64,000 bases of DNA from DATARH01 sp963734125. GTDB taxonomy: Bacteria; Pseudomonadota; Alphaproteobacteria; ATCC43930; CGMCC-115725. Below, in pieces: positions 47,199 through 57,308 of the stretch; position 1 is the stretch's first letter; the number at the start of each line of letters is the position of its first letter. The stretch is from the NCBI GenBank assembly GCA_963734125.1, contig CAVTGB010000083.1, positions 53,641 to 117,640 of the forward strand. The letters are read 5' to 3'. A model generated the notes under the pieces. It worked only from the letters and a program-made list of their open reading frames with translations, was not told where the DNA came from and searched no databases. A program made the position numbers and the translations under genes.

Positions 47199-48263
47199 AT
47201 GCCGCACGCTCTCTATGTTTGCCTGCAGGACGACGACAAGATCGCTGGTTTCGCGATGGACGCCGACAGCGGCCACTTGACGCCCCACAGCGAGGTCGCG
47301 GTGGCGGGCGGACCGTCGGTGATGGCGATCAGCCCCGACCGGCGCGTCCTTTATGTCGGACATCGCACCCAGCCGGCGATCTCGAGTTTCCGGATCGACC
47401 CAACCAACGGGTCGCTGGCCCCGCAGGGCAACGTCGCCGCCGCGCACGCGCCGACGTTTCTGGCCGCCGACCACACCGGCAGGTTCCTCTTATCGGCCTA
47501 TTATCAGGGCGGGTATGCCGAAGTTCATCCGCTCGCGGCGGACGGTGGGGTCGGCGCCCCCTCGCTCGACCATCAGGCGACGGCCAACGGCGCCCACGCG
47601 ATCGCCACCGACCCCTCCAACCGGTTCGCCTTTGTGCCGCACATCGCCCGGCTCAACGACAATGTGCTGGAGCCGCCAAAGGATAACCCCGGCCCCAATA
47701 TGATCATGCAGTTCCGGTTCGATGCGGGCACCGGCCGTCTGACCCCCAATTCGCCATTCCGGATCGAGCTGGCCGAGCGCCTGGGCCCCCGCCACTACTG
47801 CTTTCATCCGAGCCTGGATCTCGTCTATTTCTCGAACGAGCAGGGCTGCAGCGTCATCGCTCTATCGCCTGGACCGGGCGACGCGGCACCCTCGCCGCCG
47901 CGCAGACGATCACGACGCTGCCCGTCGGGCTACAGCGGACGCAACACCTGCTCGCAGATCCACCTCACCCCATCGGGGCGATTCCTCTATGTCGCCAACC
48001 GCGGCCACAACAGCATCGCCGGCTTCGCGCGTCGATCCGGCCACCGGGCATCTGACGTCGGTCGGGCAGGTGCCGACCGAAGCGGTCCCCAGCGCCTTCG
48101 CGCTCGACCCCGCGGGCCGTTTCCTCTTCGCCGCCGGCACCGCGTCCGGGCCGTCTCGCCTCCTACCGCATCGACGGCGCGAGCGGGGCGCTGACCGCCG
48201 CTGGCGACGGATGCCGTCGGCCAGCGGCCCGCCGCGGTGCTGGCAACCCGCCTCGGCGCCTAG
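47199..48263 (+). CDS. Lactonase family beta-propeller protein, frameshifted as read
   Basis: A seven-bladed propeller of the 6-phosphogluconolactonase (YbhE) type. Blades repeat as ALYVCLQDDDKIAGFAMD, PDRRVLYVGHRTQPAISSF, GRFLYVANRGHNSIAGF and GRFLFAAGTASG. Up to about 47,865 the frame is open; then about six single extra bases (near 47,868, 47,890, 47,930, 48,027, 48,150 and 48,207) move it. Removing them restores 352 residues, the usual length, ending at the TAG of 48,261. Substrate may be 6-phosphogluconolactone or another lactone. The following LLM gene starts 25 bases later. Confidence 0.8.
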
Positions 48264-48287
48264 CGACCAGCAAGGAGATCAGATCCG

Positions 48288-49407
48288 GTGAGAATTGGCC
48301 TCTTCTACCAGATCCAGGTTCCCAAACCGTGGACCGCGTCGAGCGAATCGCAGCGCATCTACGAAGCCCTCGAGCAGATCCCTTATGCCGAGCAGCAGGG
48401 CTTCGAGAGCGTGTGGTTTTCCGAGCATCACTTCCGCCCGGTCTGGTCGCACAACAGCGCCCCGGACCTGACGCTGGCGGCGGTCAGCCAGCGCACCAGC
48501 ACGATCCGCCTCGGCATCGGCGTGGTGCTGGCGCCGATCCACCACCCGCTGCACGTCGCCGCGCGCATGGCGACGCTCGACATCTTGAGCCACGGGCGCG
48601 TCGATGTCGGGCTCGGACGCACCGGCTATCCCTACCAGATCACCCCCTACGGCTCCGACCTGCGGGACACCCGCGGGATGTGGCAGGAATTTGCCGATCT
48701 GTTGCCGCGCATCTGGACCCAGGAGGAGATCACCTATAGCGGCGAATACTTCCAGATCCCGCGCCGCGAAGTTCTGCCGAAGCCGGTGCAGCGGCCGCAC
48801 CCGCCGCTATGGTCGGCCTGCGGCAGCGACGAGACGGCGCGCCTCACCGGGAGCCTCGGGATGGGCGGCCTCTTCGGCAGCGAAGGCGGACCCGGACCGT
48901 GTCAAGCAGCTGATGGCGCTCTATCGCGAGGCGCTGCAGACGGCCGGGGGCAATGCCGGCGGCCCGACCCGGCGCGCCGCGCTGATGACGGCGGGCTTCT
49001 GCCACGAAGACCCGCAAATCGTCGCCGGACGAGGCACCGAACTGGTGGCGTGGTACCAGGACCAGCAGCGCGACCGCGCGCGCCTGGTATGGCGCGACTA
49101 TGATCCCTCGACCGTGCCGCCCGACTACCAGGGCTATTACGCGCGCGACCAGCGCCTCGCCAGCGGGCCGCATCCGGGCGAGCCCACGCCCGAGGAGATA
49201 CGCGAAGAGGGCACCAAGTTCTGCGTCGGCACACCTGCCGAATGCATTCGGTTTCTCGAGATGTACGAGGCCCTGGGCATCGAGGAGGCGATCCTCTTAT
49301 GCGCGATCGGGCCGGCGACGCACGAGGAGGTGCTCCATACCCTTCGCCTCTTCGGCGAGGAGGTCATCCCGCACTTCCAGGAAAAATCGCGGCGCCGCGC
49401 CCAATAG
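48288..49407 (+). CDS. LLM class flavin-dependent oxidoreductase, frameshifted as read
   Basis: A luciferase-like monooxygenase of about 372 residues that uses reduced flavin and oxygen. The N-terminal barrel shows RIGLFYQIQVPKPW, FESVWFSEHHF and RLGIGVVLAPIHHPLHVA, and VDVGLGRTGYPYQ for the flavin phosphate. Near 48,890 an extra C in a CCCGG run changes frame; the rest (DRVKQLMALYREALQTAGG... EAILLCAIGPATHEEV) follows in the second frame to 49,407. Precursor family: alkanal monooxygenase-like. It lies between a lactonase and an SDR on the other strand; these may belong to one catabolic route, which is a guess. Confidence 0.82.
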
Positions 49408-49410
49408 GAA

Positions 49411-50160
49411 TCAGTAATACGTCGCTCCGCCGTTGACGTGGACGGTCTGGCCGGTGATGAAGCCGCCATCGTCGCTGACCAGGAAGAGGCAGGTGGCGGC
49501 GATCTCGTCGACCTTGCCCTGGCGCCCAAGCGGAATGCCGGCGGCGCTGGGCGTGCGCCCCTGATACCATTCGGGGTTGTCGCGCCGGGTATCGATGCTG
49601 CCGGGCGAGACCACGTTGACCCGGATATTGTGCGCGGCAAACTCGGAGGCGAGCGCCCGCGCCATGCCGACGAGGCCCATCTTGGCGGCTGAGACATGCG
49701 CGCGTCCGCTGCCGCCGGTGAAGGCGCCATCGCCGGTAAAGAAGAGGATCCGGCCATATTGGTTCTTGACCATCGAGCCGATGACCGCATGCGTCAGATA
49801 GAGCGCCCCGTCGAGAACCACCCCGCGCACCGCCTCCCAATCCTCTTGCGTCAGCTCCATGAAGGGCTTGTGCGGCCGGATCGCGGCGTTGTTGATGAGG
49901 ATGTCGACGCGGCCGAATTCGGAGAGCGCCTTCGCCGCCAGCGCCTCGACCTGATCCTTCCGCGCGACGTCGGCGGTGACGGCGAGCGCTTTGACGCCGA
50001 GGGCGCGGGCGTCGCGCACGACGGCGTCGGCTTCGGCCTGGTTGGAGCGCACATTGACCACAACGTCGCCGCCTTCACCGGCCAGCTGCAACACCGTCGC
50101 GCGGCCGATATTGCGCCCCGAGCCGGTAACCAGGGCGACTTTCCCCGTAAGCTTACCCAT
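49411..50160 (-). CDS. SDR family oxidoreductase
   Basis: A 249-residue short-chain dehydrogenase with LTGKVALVTGSGRNIGRAT at the N-terminus, NNAAIRPHKPFMELT near residue 89, catalytic Ser near 140 (ILFFTGDGAF replaces the usual ISS..S, so the serine is a threonine-glycine-aspartate region and should be checked), then HVSAAKMG in place of YxxxK: the tyrosine of the triad is replaced by His. VNVVSPGSIDT and GFITGQTVHVNGGA follow. The altered triad suggests a different chemistry or loss of catalysis. The gene is one of the few in this stretch with no frameshift. Confidence 0.82.
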   Translation of the reverse strand: MGKLTGKVALVTGSGRNIGRATVLQLAGEGGDVVVNVRSNQAEADAVVRDARALGVKALAVTADVARKDQVEALAAKALSEFGRVDILINNAAIRPHKPFMELTQEDWEAVRGVVLDGALYLTHAVIGSMVKNQYGRILFFTGDGAFTGGSGRAHVSAAKMGLVGMARALASEFAAHNIRVNVVSPGSIDTRRDNPEWYQGRTPSAAGIPLGRQGKVDEIAATCLFLVSDDGGFITGQTVHVNGGATYY

Positions 50161-50230
50161 GAGCCACCTCCCTGACGATGTTCGAGACGTTGCATGAATT
50201 CCGCCGAATTTTGAGGATGAGTGCGCGCCT

Positions 50231-50708
50231 TCAGCTGAGCGCGTCGACCTGCTCCATGGTCGAGCCCGCCGGGCACGATCGTGATCGGGATGCGCAGGCG
50301 CGCCGCGGCCTTGCCGGTGAGCGAGGAGACCAGCGGGCCCGGCCCCTCGGCCCCGGTGCCGGCGGCCAGCACCAGGATCGAGATCGTCGGCTCCTCGTCG
50401 ATCAGCGCCAACAATTCGTCGCGCCGCCGCCCCTCGCGAATATAGACGATCGGCATTGCGCCGGCGATCGGAGCGATCTCCTCGCACAGCCGCTGCAGCA
50501 GCTCCTCGGCGGCCTCGCGCCGCTCGGCGCGCGCCAGTTCCTCGATCGCGCGGAAATGCTGCAGCTCGGTCGGCTCGATCACATAGAGCATCGCGAGCCG
50601 GCCGCCGGTATGCGCCGCCCGGCGGGCGGCGTAGCGGACGGCGATGCGGTGCTCCGGCGTCTCGTCGACGACGACGAGGAACACCCGCGACGGCGCGCTC
50701 TCCGACAT
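50231..50708 (-). CDS. Universal stress protein UspA family, frameshifted at the end
   Basis: MSESAPSRVFLVVVDETPEHRIAV opens a single UspA domain; the ATP-binding GxxGxG(9)S-type motif appears as VLAAGTGAEGPGPLVSSLTGK at about residues 113-133, followed by RLRIPITIVPGG. One extra G in a GGG run near 50,270 moves the last 10 codons; corrected, the protein ends STMEQVDALS and has 158 residues, normal for the family. It is in the same direction as the SDR downstream and the TIGR02186 gene upstream. Confidence 0.82.
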
Positions 50709-50729
50709 GGTGCAAGGCCTCGCTGCGGA

Positions 50730-51503
50730 TCAGCTGCCGCGGAACGGCAGGCTCGCGAGCCATCCTGCCACCACCGCGGTCAGGACCGCAATCGCCCCAT
50801 AAGCCGCGGCCTGCGCGGCTCGCGAAATCGAACACCGCGGCGTCGACGCCGACCTTTTCGACGCTGCAGCGGCGTTGTCTGCGCGCCGACGACATCGCGG
50901 TCGCGCGCCAGGAACACCTCGACCAGATAGGTGCCGGTCGGCACATTGGCGGGAAAGGCGATCGACGGCGCGAAACAGCCGGTCGCCGAGGAAGGCGATC
51001 TTGCCGATCTCGGCGCGCATCAGCCCGGCGCGCTCCTGCTCAGCGATCAGCGCTTCGGCGAACCGCTTGGCCCGCTCGCGGGGCATCGGCTGCCGGCTTT
51101 CGAGCTTCAGATTGGCGGTGCCGATGCGATAGAGCGCCGCCGCCCCGGGCAGCAGCGCCTCGTCGAGCGGCCGGCTCGCCGCGACGGCATAAAAGCTCGG
51201 CACATTGGCGAACGTCACCGCTTCGGCATTGACCCAGATGCCGGCGATCTTGCCCTTGCGCCACACCGTCATCTCGCGCTCGGGCCCGCGCACGACGGCG
51301 ATGATGTCGCCGGGGCCGTCGGTCGCGCCGAACAGCACGACCGAGGTGCCGGTGAACCCGCTGGTGATCGCGATCAGATGGCTGCTGAGATCGGCGACGA
51401 TCGGCGTCGCCGCGCGCCGGCCCGGCGCCGAGCGCGAGCGCGAGGCAGAGCAGCGCAGCGAACCCGACCGGCGCGACGCGCGGCGCAGCGCGGCCCGGTT
51501 CAT
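50730..51503 (-). CDS. TIGR02186 family membrane-associated protein, frameshifted as read
   Basis: A periplasm-facing protein of about 256 residues with an N-terminal signal sequence (GFAALLCLALALGAGPA in a shifted frame), then IVADLSSHLIAITSGFTGT and VVRGPEREMTVWRKGKIAG..., family marks of TIGR02186, and a C-terminal helix AAAYGAIAVLTAVVAGWLAS. At least three net insertions break it (two in the signal region, others in the FLGDRLFR ... SVEKVGVDAAVFDFA part). It starts inside the stop of the TSUP gene (ATGA); the pair TSUP-TIGR02186 is regularly seen together. Function of TIGR02186 is unknown; a link to sulfite or other anion export is inferred from the partner. Confidence 0.72.
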   Translation of the reverse strand: MNRAALRRASRRSGSLRCSASRSRSAPGRRAATPIVADLSSHLIAITSGFTGTSVVLFGATDGPGDIIAVVRGPEREMTVWRKGKIAGIWVNAEAVTFANVPSFYAVAASRPLDEALLPGAAALYRIGTANLKLESRQPMPRERAKRFAEALIAEQERAGLMRAEIGKIAFLGDRLFRAVDRLSRQCADRHLSGRGVPGARPRCRRRADNAAAASKRSASTPRCSISRAAQAAAYGAIAVLTAVVAGWLASLPFRGS

Positions 51504-52424
51504 CCGCTGCCCATCGTGACGGCGTAGAGGCTGGCGGACGCACCGTCAGGTCGAAGGCGAGCTTGGCCGCCACCGCCAGCACCATGCAGGGCCAGCAGAA
51601 AGCGCAGCTGTTCGCCGCGCAGCCGGGTCCCGAAGCGGGTGCCGAACTGGGCCCCGAGCACGCCCGCCGACGAGCAGCACCAGCGCCAGCACCGCATCGA
51701 CGGTGCGGTTGGTATAGGCCTGCAGGAAGGTGACGTTGGCGGCGACGAAGATGATCTGCAACAGCGAGGTGCCCGGGCACCACCGCGGTCGGCATCCCCA
51801 GCGTATAGATCATCGCCGGCACCAGGACGAAACCGCCGCCGATGCCGAGCACCGCGCTCAGCATCGCCGACGGCGAAGCCGAGCCCGATCGGCAACAGCG
51901 CGCTGATGTAGAGCTTCGAGCGCGCGAAACCGCGTCTTCAGCGGCAGGCCGTGCAGCCAATTGTGCTGATGCAGCTTGCGGCGGGACCCGCCGGGGCGGC
52001 GCTGGCGCAACAGCGCGCGCGTGCTCTCGACCGCCATCAACGCCGCCCAGGATCCCGAGCAGCACGACGTAGAAGAGCGAGATCGTCAGCTCGACCTGGC
52101 CCAGCCGCTTCAGCCAGGTGAACAGCCACACGCCGAAGACCGAGCCGGCGAGCCCGCCCAACGAGCAGGATGAAGCCCATCTTGAAGTCGACCGCGCCGC
52201 GCCGCCAATGGGCGATGACCCCGGAGACCGAGGCGCCGACCAGCTGGTTGGCCGAGGAGGCGACCGCGACCGCGGGCGGCACGCCGATAAAGATCAACAG
52301 CGGGGTCAACAGAAACCCGCCGCCGACACCGAACACGCCGGACAGAAAGCCGACCGCCGCGCCAATCCCCAAGCAGGACGAATACGTCGAGCGACACCTC
52401 GGCAATCGGCAGGTAGATGTCCAT
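51500..52424 (-). CDS. TSUP (TauE/SafE) family permease, frameshifted as read
   Basis: An inner-membrane anion exporter/importer of the TauE/SafE family with two repeats of the family motif: GFLSGVFGVGGGFLLTPLLI in the first half and AVLGIGGGFVLVPAMIYTLG in the second. ASSANQLVGASVSGVIAHWRRG lies between helices of repeat one. The pieces are spread over three frames and the span of 925 bases implies a net one or four extra bases; corrected it has about 306 residues. Members move sulfite, sulfoacetate or other organosulfur anions. Its last codons overlap the TIGR02186 start. Confidence 0.82.
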
Positions 52425-52541
52425 GCGATTCGTCGCCGAATCGCGCCCCCGCGCCGCTCCGTTGCGCGGGCAGCGTATCGGCCGAACCTTACAACCGGGA
52501 TGCCGCTCAGGAAAGCGGCAAAGCCCGCTCCCTCGCCCGGC

Positions 52542-53542
52542 TCACGGCCGCAACAGGCCGGTGATGTCCTGGACCTCGCGCAATACCGGCAGCGCGATCG
52601 CCGCGGCGCGCTCGGCGCCGCGCCGCAGGACGGCGTCGATATGTCCGGGATCGGCCAGGAGTCGCCGCATCTCGCCGCCGATCCGGCCGAGGACGGCGAC
52701 CGCGAGCTCGGACAGCGCCTCCTTGAAGGTCGAGAAATTCTGCCCGGCAAACTGCGCCAGCGCCGCCTCGCGCGACAACGTCGGCGAGCGCGGCGTAGAT
52801 GCCGACGAGGTTGTCGGCCTCGGGCCGCCGTTCGAGCGCCGCGACCGTGTCGGGCAGCGGCTCGGGATCGGTCTTGGCGCGGCGGATCTTCAGCGCGATC
52901 TGCTCGGCATCGTCGGTCATGTTGATGCGCGAATAATCCGAGGTGTCGGATTTCGACATCTTCTTGGTGCCGTCGCGCAGGCTCATCACGCGGGTCGCTT
53001 CGCCGAAAATCTGCGGCTCGGGCAGCGGGAAGAAGTCGCGCTCGTAGCGCCGGTTGAAGGCGCCGGCGATGTCGCGGGCGAGTTCGACATGCTGCTTCTG
53101 GTCCTCGCCGACCGGCACGTGCGTCGCCTTGTAGCAAGAGGATGTCGGCCGCCATCAGCACCGGATAGGCATAGAGGCCGAGCCCGGCCATCTCGCGCTG
53201 CTTGCCGGCCTTTTCCTTGAACTGGGTCATCCGGTTGAGCCAGCCGAGCGGGGTCAGGCAGCCCAAGAGCCAGGCGAGCTCGGCATGGGCGCTGACCATG
53301 CTCTGGTTGAAGATGATGCAGCGCTCGGGGTCGATCCCGGCAGCGATATAGGCCGCGGTGACCTCGCGCGTCGAGGCGCGCAGTTCGTCCGGGTCCTGCG
53401 GCTGGGTCAGCGCGTGCAGGTCGACGATGCAGAAGATGCACTCGTAATCGTGCTGCAGCGCGACCCAGTTGCGGATCGCGCCGAGATAATTGCCGAGATG
53501 CAGATTGCCGGTCGGCTGGATGCCGGAAAAGATACGGTTCAT
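52542..53542 (-). CDS. trpS: Tryptophan-tRNA ligase, frameshifted as read
   Basis: A class I aminoacyl-tRNA synthetase charging tRNA-Trp. The nucleotide-binding motif is GIQPTGNLHLGNYLG (HLGN variant of HIGH) at residues 7-21 and the second motif is KKMSKS near 195. Two extra bases break the frame, one at about 53,135 in a TTGCTACAAG sequence and one near 52,780 at GACGTTGTC; removing both gives 332 residues, the normal length, ending EVQDITGLLRP. Being essential, a real double lesion is unlikely, so sequence error is preferred. Follows murJ in the same direction. Confidence 0.92.
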
Positions 53543-53574
53543 CGGTTCTCGTTATCGCCGCCGGGGGAATTGCG

Positions 53575-55139
53575 TCAAGCCGGTTGGCCTCCGGATCGCA
53601 TCAGCCGGCCGCGCAACTCGCGCCAATCGGTCACCCCCAGCGCGAGGATCAAAAGAGCGAACGAGCAAAAGCCGGAGGCGATCAGCCCGGCCAGCGCGCC
53701 GAGCCGCAACAGCACCGGCCCGGCGAGCGCCGGGGCGAGCAGCCAGGCGCAGGCCGACCAGGATCGCGGCCATCCCGAGCGTCGCCGCGGCGATCCGCGG
53801 AATGTTGCCGCGCGCCCGCCGATCGAGCCGGAAATGTCCGTGCCGCGCCAAGCAGCACGAGCAGGATCAGCGCCTGCATCCAGCCCGCCGCCGAGAGCGC
53901 GATCGCCACCCCGACATGGGCGAGGAACGTGCATCAGCACCAGGGTCAGCACGAAATTGACCGCCACCGCCGCGACCGCCACCTTGACCGGGGTCGCCGT
54001 GTCGCGATGGGCATAGAACCCCGGCGCCAGCACCTTGACCAGGACGAAGGCCGGCAGCCCGGCGGCGTAGGCGGCGAGCGCCGCGGCGGTCGCCGTTGCT
54101 TCGGCCGGGCCGAAGGCGCCGCGCTCGAACAGCACGGCGAGGATCGGCCGGGCCAGGACGATCAGCGCCGCCGCCGCCGGCAGCGTCAGCAACAGCGCCA
54201 GCTCGACGCCGCGGTTCTGCGTCGCCATCGCGCCCTGAACATCGCCGGTCCGCACCTGGCGCGACAAACGGCGGCAGGATCGCGGTGCCGACGGCGATGC
54301 CGACGACCCCGAGCGGCAGCTGGTTCAGCCGGTCGGCATAGTAGAGATAGGAAACCGAGCCGCCGGCCAGGAGCGAGGCAAGCGCGGTCGAGATCACCAG
54401 GTTGAGTTGCGTTACTCCGGCGCCGAAGATCCCGGGCGCCATGATCCGCAGCGTCTCCCGGACCCGCGGCGTGAGGCGCGGCAGGCGCAGCGCCGGCGCC
54501 ACCCCGGCCCGCGTGCAGGCGGCCATCAGCCAAAGGAACTGCGCGACCCCGGCCGCCGACACCGCCCAGGCCAGCGCGTGCCCGTCAGCCCAGCCCAACC
54601 GGACCATCAAAGTGAGCGCCGCAATCAGCGACAGGTTCAACAGGATCGGCGTCGCCGCCGGGGCGGCAAACCGGTCGAGGGTGTTCAACAGTCCGCCGAG
54701 CAGCGCCGTCAGCGAGATCAACATGAGATAGGGAAAGGTGATGCGCCCCAGCGTGACCGCGAGATCGAATTTCCCCGGATCGGCGCCGAAGCCGGGGGCG
54801 ATCACCTGCATCACCGCCGGCATGAACATCTCGCCCAACAAGACAAAGGCGAGCAGCACGGCGAACAGCACGGCGAACGCTTCCTCGGCAAATTCGCGCA
54901 GCAATGGCCTCCCCCCCTCGGTCAGCGCCCCTGAGGCCAAGCGGCACAAAGGCGGCGCTGAAGGCGCCTTCGGCGAACAGGGCGCGGAACAGATTGGGCA
55001 GGCGTTGGGCGACGAAGAACGCATCGGCCACCGGCCCGGCGCCAAGGATCGCCGCGGTCAGGATGTCGCGGATAAAGCCGAGCACGCGGCTCACCAGCGT
55101 AAAGGAGCCGACCGTGGCGACCGAGCGGAGCAGAGCCAT
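53575..55139 (-). CDS. murJ: Lipid II flippase MurJ, frameshifted as read
   Basis: The integral membrane flippase that moves the peptidoglycan precursor across the inner membrane. The N-terminus is diagnostic (SRVLGFIRDILTAAILGAG; AQRLPNLFRALFAEGAFSA), followed by the multi-helix region with GRITFPYLMLISLTALLGG, GAGVTQLNLVISTALASLL and YYADRLNQLPLGVVGIAVG, and a C-terminal part from another frame (LAPGFYAHRDTATPVKVA). The 1565-base span implies two or five extra bases, visible near 54,920, 54,270, 53,930 and beyond. Corrected length is about 519 residues. A wholly bacterial, cell-wall gene, which argues that this DNA is not archaeal. Confidence 0.92.
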
Positions 55140-55330
55140 GCGGCGCCTTCTACATCTTCAACCCCGGAGGTGAACCGTGTTGAGCCGGGGGTCCATCAGT
55201 GGGCGGGTCACGCCGGCCCTATCGGGTTGGGGGTGTAGAGGAAAAGCGCCTGCAAGGAAATGCCCGCGGGCGGCACTTGAGTTTTACCCGCTTGCCCGTA
55301 AAGCTGTCGTCGAAATTCACGGAGGCGGGC

Positions 55331-56142
55331 ATGGCGGAGACCAGGATCGGTGTGATCGGATGCGCCGGACGAATGGGCCGCATGCTGGTTCGCGACATCG
55401 TTTCGACCGCCGGCTGCGCGTCTGGCCGGCGGTCTTGCCCGACCGGGCAGCGCGTCCCCCGGCCAGGATGTCGGCGAATTGGCCGGGCTCGGCCGCATCG
55501 GCATCGCGGTCGGCGACGATCCGGAGCGGCTGATGCGCGACAGCGATGTCGGCATCGAGTTCACCACTCCCTCGGCGAGCGCCGAGCACGCCGCAGCTCG
55601 CGGCCCGGCTCGGCAAGCCGCTGGTGATCGGCACGACTGGGCTGCACGGGTCCGAGGAGAGTGCGGTGCGCGATGCCGCCGAGCGCGTGCCGATCGTCTG
55701 GGCGGCCAATACCAGCCTCGGCATCAATCTGCTGCTGGGCCTGGTCGACCAGGTGGCGCGCCGTCTCGGGCCGGACTGGGACATCGAAATCTTCGAGATG
55801 CACCATCGCGGCAAGGTCGACGCCCCGTCCGGCACGGCACTCGCCCTCGGCCGCGCCGCCGCCGCAGCGCGCGGCGGCAGTCTCGACGAAGTCGCGCAGC
55901 GCGGGCGCGACGGCATCACCGGACCGCGCCGCACCGGCGCCATCGGCTTTGCCGCGCTGCGCGGCGGCGACAACATCGGCGAGCACCACGTCATCTTCGC
56001 CGGGGCATGGGCGAGCAGCTCGAGTTGACCCACCGCGCGACCAACCGCGGCGATCTATCCAAGGGCGCGGTGCGCGCGCGCGCTGTGGCTCGTCGGCCGG
56101 CCGCCCGGGCTCTACGGCATGAAGGAGGTGCTCGGGCTGTAG
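55331..56142 (+). CDS. dapB: 4-hydroxy-tetrahydrodipicolinate reductase, frameshifted as read
   Basis: An enzyme of lysine and diaminopimelate synthesis. The NAD(P) motif GCAGRMGRML is at residues 10-19, GTTGLHG near 99, the catalytic region EIFEMHHRGKVDAPSGTAL (SGTAL with the lysine before it) near 150-168 and GEHHVIFAG near 215. At least seven extra bases are needed to join the frames (near 55,422, 55,433, 55,459, 55,590, two near 56,010 and one near 56,085); eight give 267 residues, normal for DapB. The stop is at 56,140. It is divergent from murJ and is the last complete bacterial gene. Confidence 0.9.
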
Positions 56143-56163
56143 CCAGCCGCACCCGGGCAACGC

Positions 56164-56508
56164 TCAGCTTGCCGCCGACGATTTGTGCAGGATGATTTGT
56201 ACCTCGATGCACAGCGCCGGCAGCCATTCGCCGAGCCGCCGGTTGAGCTGCCACCACCACCGGTAATCCTCCAACGGCCGCAACAAACCGCCCGAGATGA
56301 TGCGAAACCCGCGTGCCTTGACGAGGCTGATGGTCGGGTACGCTCGCAGTAGCCGCAGAAGGAAAACAGCGAGAACGCCTGGAGATGGCTGGCGGTTTCG
56401 GGGTGCCGGAGGATACCGCGCGAACCGGGGAACGAGATGTTTGCGCGCCAGATGCAGCGGCGGAAAGAAGATCGGTACGCCGATGACGAGGATGCCCCCC
56501 GGGCGCTC
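56164..56508 (-). pseudogene. C-terminal part of a class I SAM-dependent methyltransferase, cut at the junction
   Basis: The minus strand encodes about 115 residues ending at a TGA at 56,164: GGILVIGVPIFFPPLHLAR, then LVKARGFRIISGGLLRPLED and YRWWWQLNRRLGEWLPALC. A Pro-Gly-Gly turn before a hydrophobic strand and the basic, Trp-rich end match the C-terminal half of methyltransferases that act late in polysaccharide or lipid modification. The N-terminal half with the cofactor motif is missing because bacterial sequence stops near 56,505. It is convergent with dapB. Confidence 0.6.
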
Positions 56509-56525
56509 TTGGGGGGTTCCATCAT
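56495..56525. other. Probable right junction between bacterial and archaeal-like DNA
   Basis: The bacterial methyltransferase frame (minus strand) loses its family character upstream of its RPGG turn, and the ABC-3 permease frame (plus strand) starts without its N-terminus at the same place. The sequence between is a series of G and C runs (CCCCCCGGGCG, GGGGGG), the kind of place where assemblies join wrongly. Confidence 0.65.
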
Positions 56526-57141
56526 GGGGGGTCTTGCTATAGCCCTGCTAGGTCGTCGAGCAACAAACAGAGACACACAAATTGGCATCGTCCTCGCCTT
56601 TTCGCTCGGCCTGGGGTTGCTCTTCCTCAGCCTGTATTCAGGTTATGCGACCGAGGCATATTCGATCCTCTTCGGGGAAATACTGGGGATAAGCGCAGGT
56701 GCCGTTACGTTGACGGCCGTGGCCTGCCTCATAGTGCTAGGCGCGACCGGCATTCTCTACCGGCCTTTGCTTTTCGCCTCTCTGGACGAGGATGTCGCTG
56801 AGGCCAAAGGGATGCCCATGTTCTTCCTAGGGATGGCTTTCATGGTAATCGTCGCCGTTTCGGTCTCGTTCGCGGTGCAGGTAACAGGCGTTCTTCTCAT
56901 CTTCTCTTTGATGGTCACACCAGCAGCGACGGCGCAGTTACTGGCCAGGCGGCCGCAACGAGCAATCATAATCTCCGTTACAATCGGCGTGCTTGCAGTC
57001 TGGTCTGGTCTTTTCATCTCCTTCTTCACTCCATATCCGGTCAGTTTCTTCATAACCGCAGAAGCATTCGGCCTTTATCTCATCGTCAGGATAGGCCGCT
57101 TGGCTTTGAAACCTAGAAAGGTCCCAGCCGTAAATGTGTGA
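56506..57141 (+). CDS. ABC-3 family metal permease, N-terminus missing
   Basis: The C-terminal ~210 residues of a ZnuB/MntB-type membrane subunit of an ABC importer for zinc, manganese or iron. Typical elements are TQIGIVLAFSLGLGLLFLS, SILFGEILGIS, DVAEAKGMPMFFLGMAFM and VTGVLLIFSLMVTPAATAQLL (read over the last ~150 residues). Full-length family members have about 270 residues, so roughly 60-70 are lost at the junction; no start codon belongs to it. Six helices remain. The ATPase and binding-protein genes would be upstream in the original genome. Confidence 0.82.
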   Translation, partial: LLGGSIMGGLAIALLGRRATNRDTQIGIVLAFSLGLGLLFLSLYSGYATEAYSILFGEILGISAGAVTLTAVACLIVLGATGILYRPLLFASLDEDVAEAKGMPMFFLGMAFMVIVAVSVSFAVQVTGVLLIFSLMVTPAATAQLLARRPQRAIIISVTIGVLAVWSGLFISFFTPYPVSFFITAEAFGLYLIVRIGRLALKPRKVPAVNV

Positions 57142-57308
57142 GCAAACTGAGCGCCGTAGAGGTGAGGTTATCAGGGACTTTTCACTTGCCTAGCTAAAAG
57201 ACCATAAGAAATAGGTAAAGTTTAATACATCTACCGAGACGATTCTCATTCTTTGAGGCTAGACTCCTGGAGGTCTAGGACCCGTTCGAAGGGCCAGGAC
57301 ACCTGAGC

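Noticed and set aside
45930..47474. Long open frame on the minus strand antisense to the DyP peroxidase
   Set aside because: High G+C makes long antisense frames common; the plus-strand product has a clear family with conserved motifs, the antisense product is rich in Arg, Ala and Gly with no motif.
47860..56142. A block of true pseudogenes from genome decay
   Set aside because: Essential genes are affected, only insertions are seen, no premature stop from substitution was found, and corrected lengths are normal.
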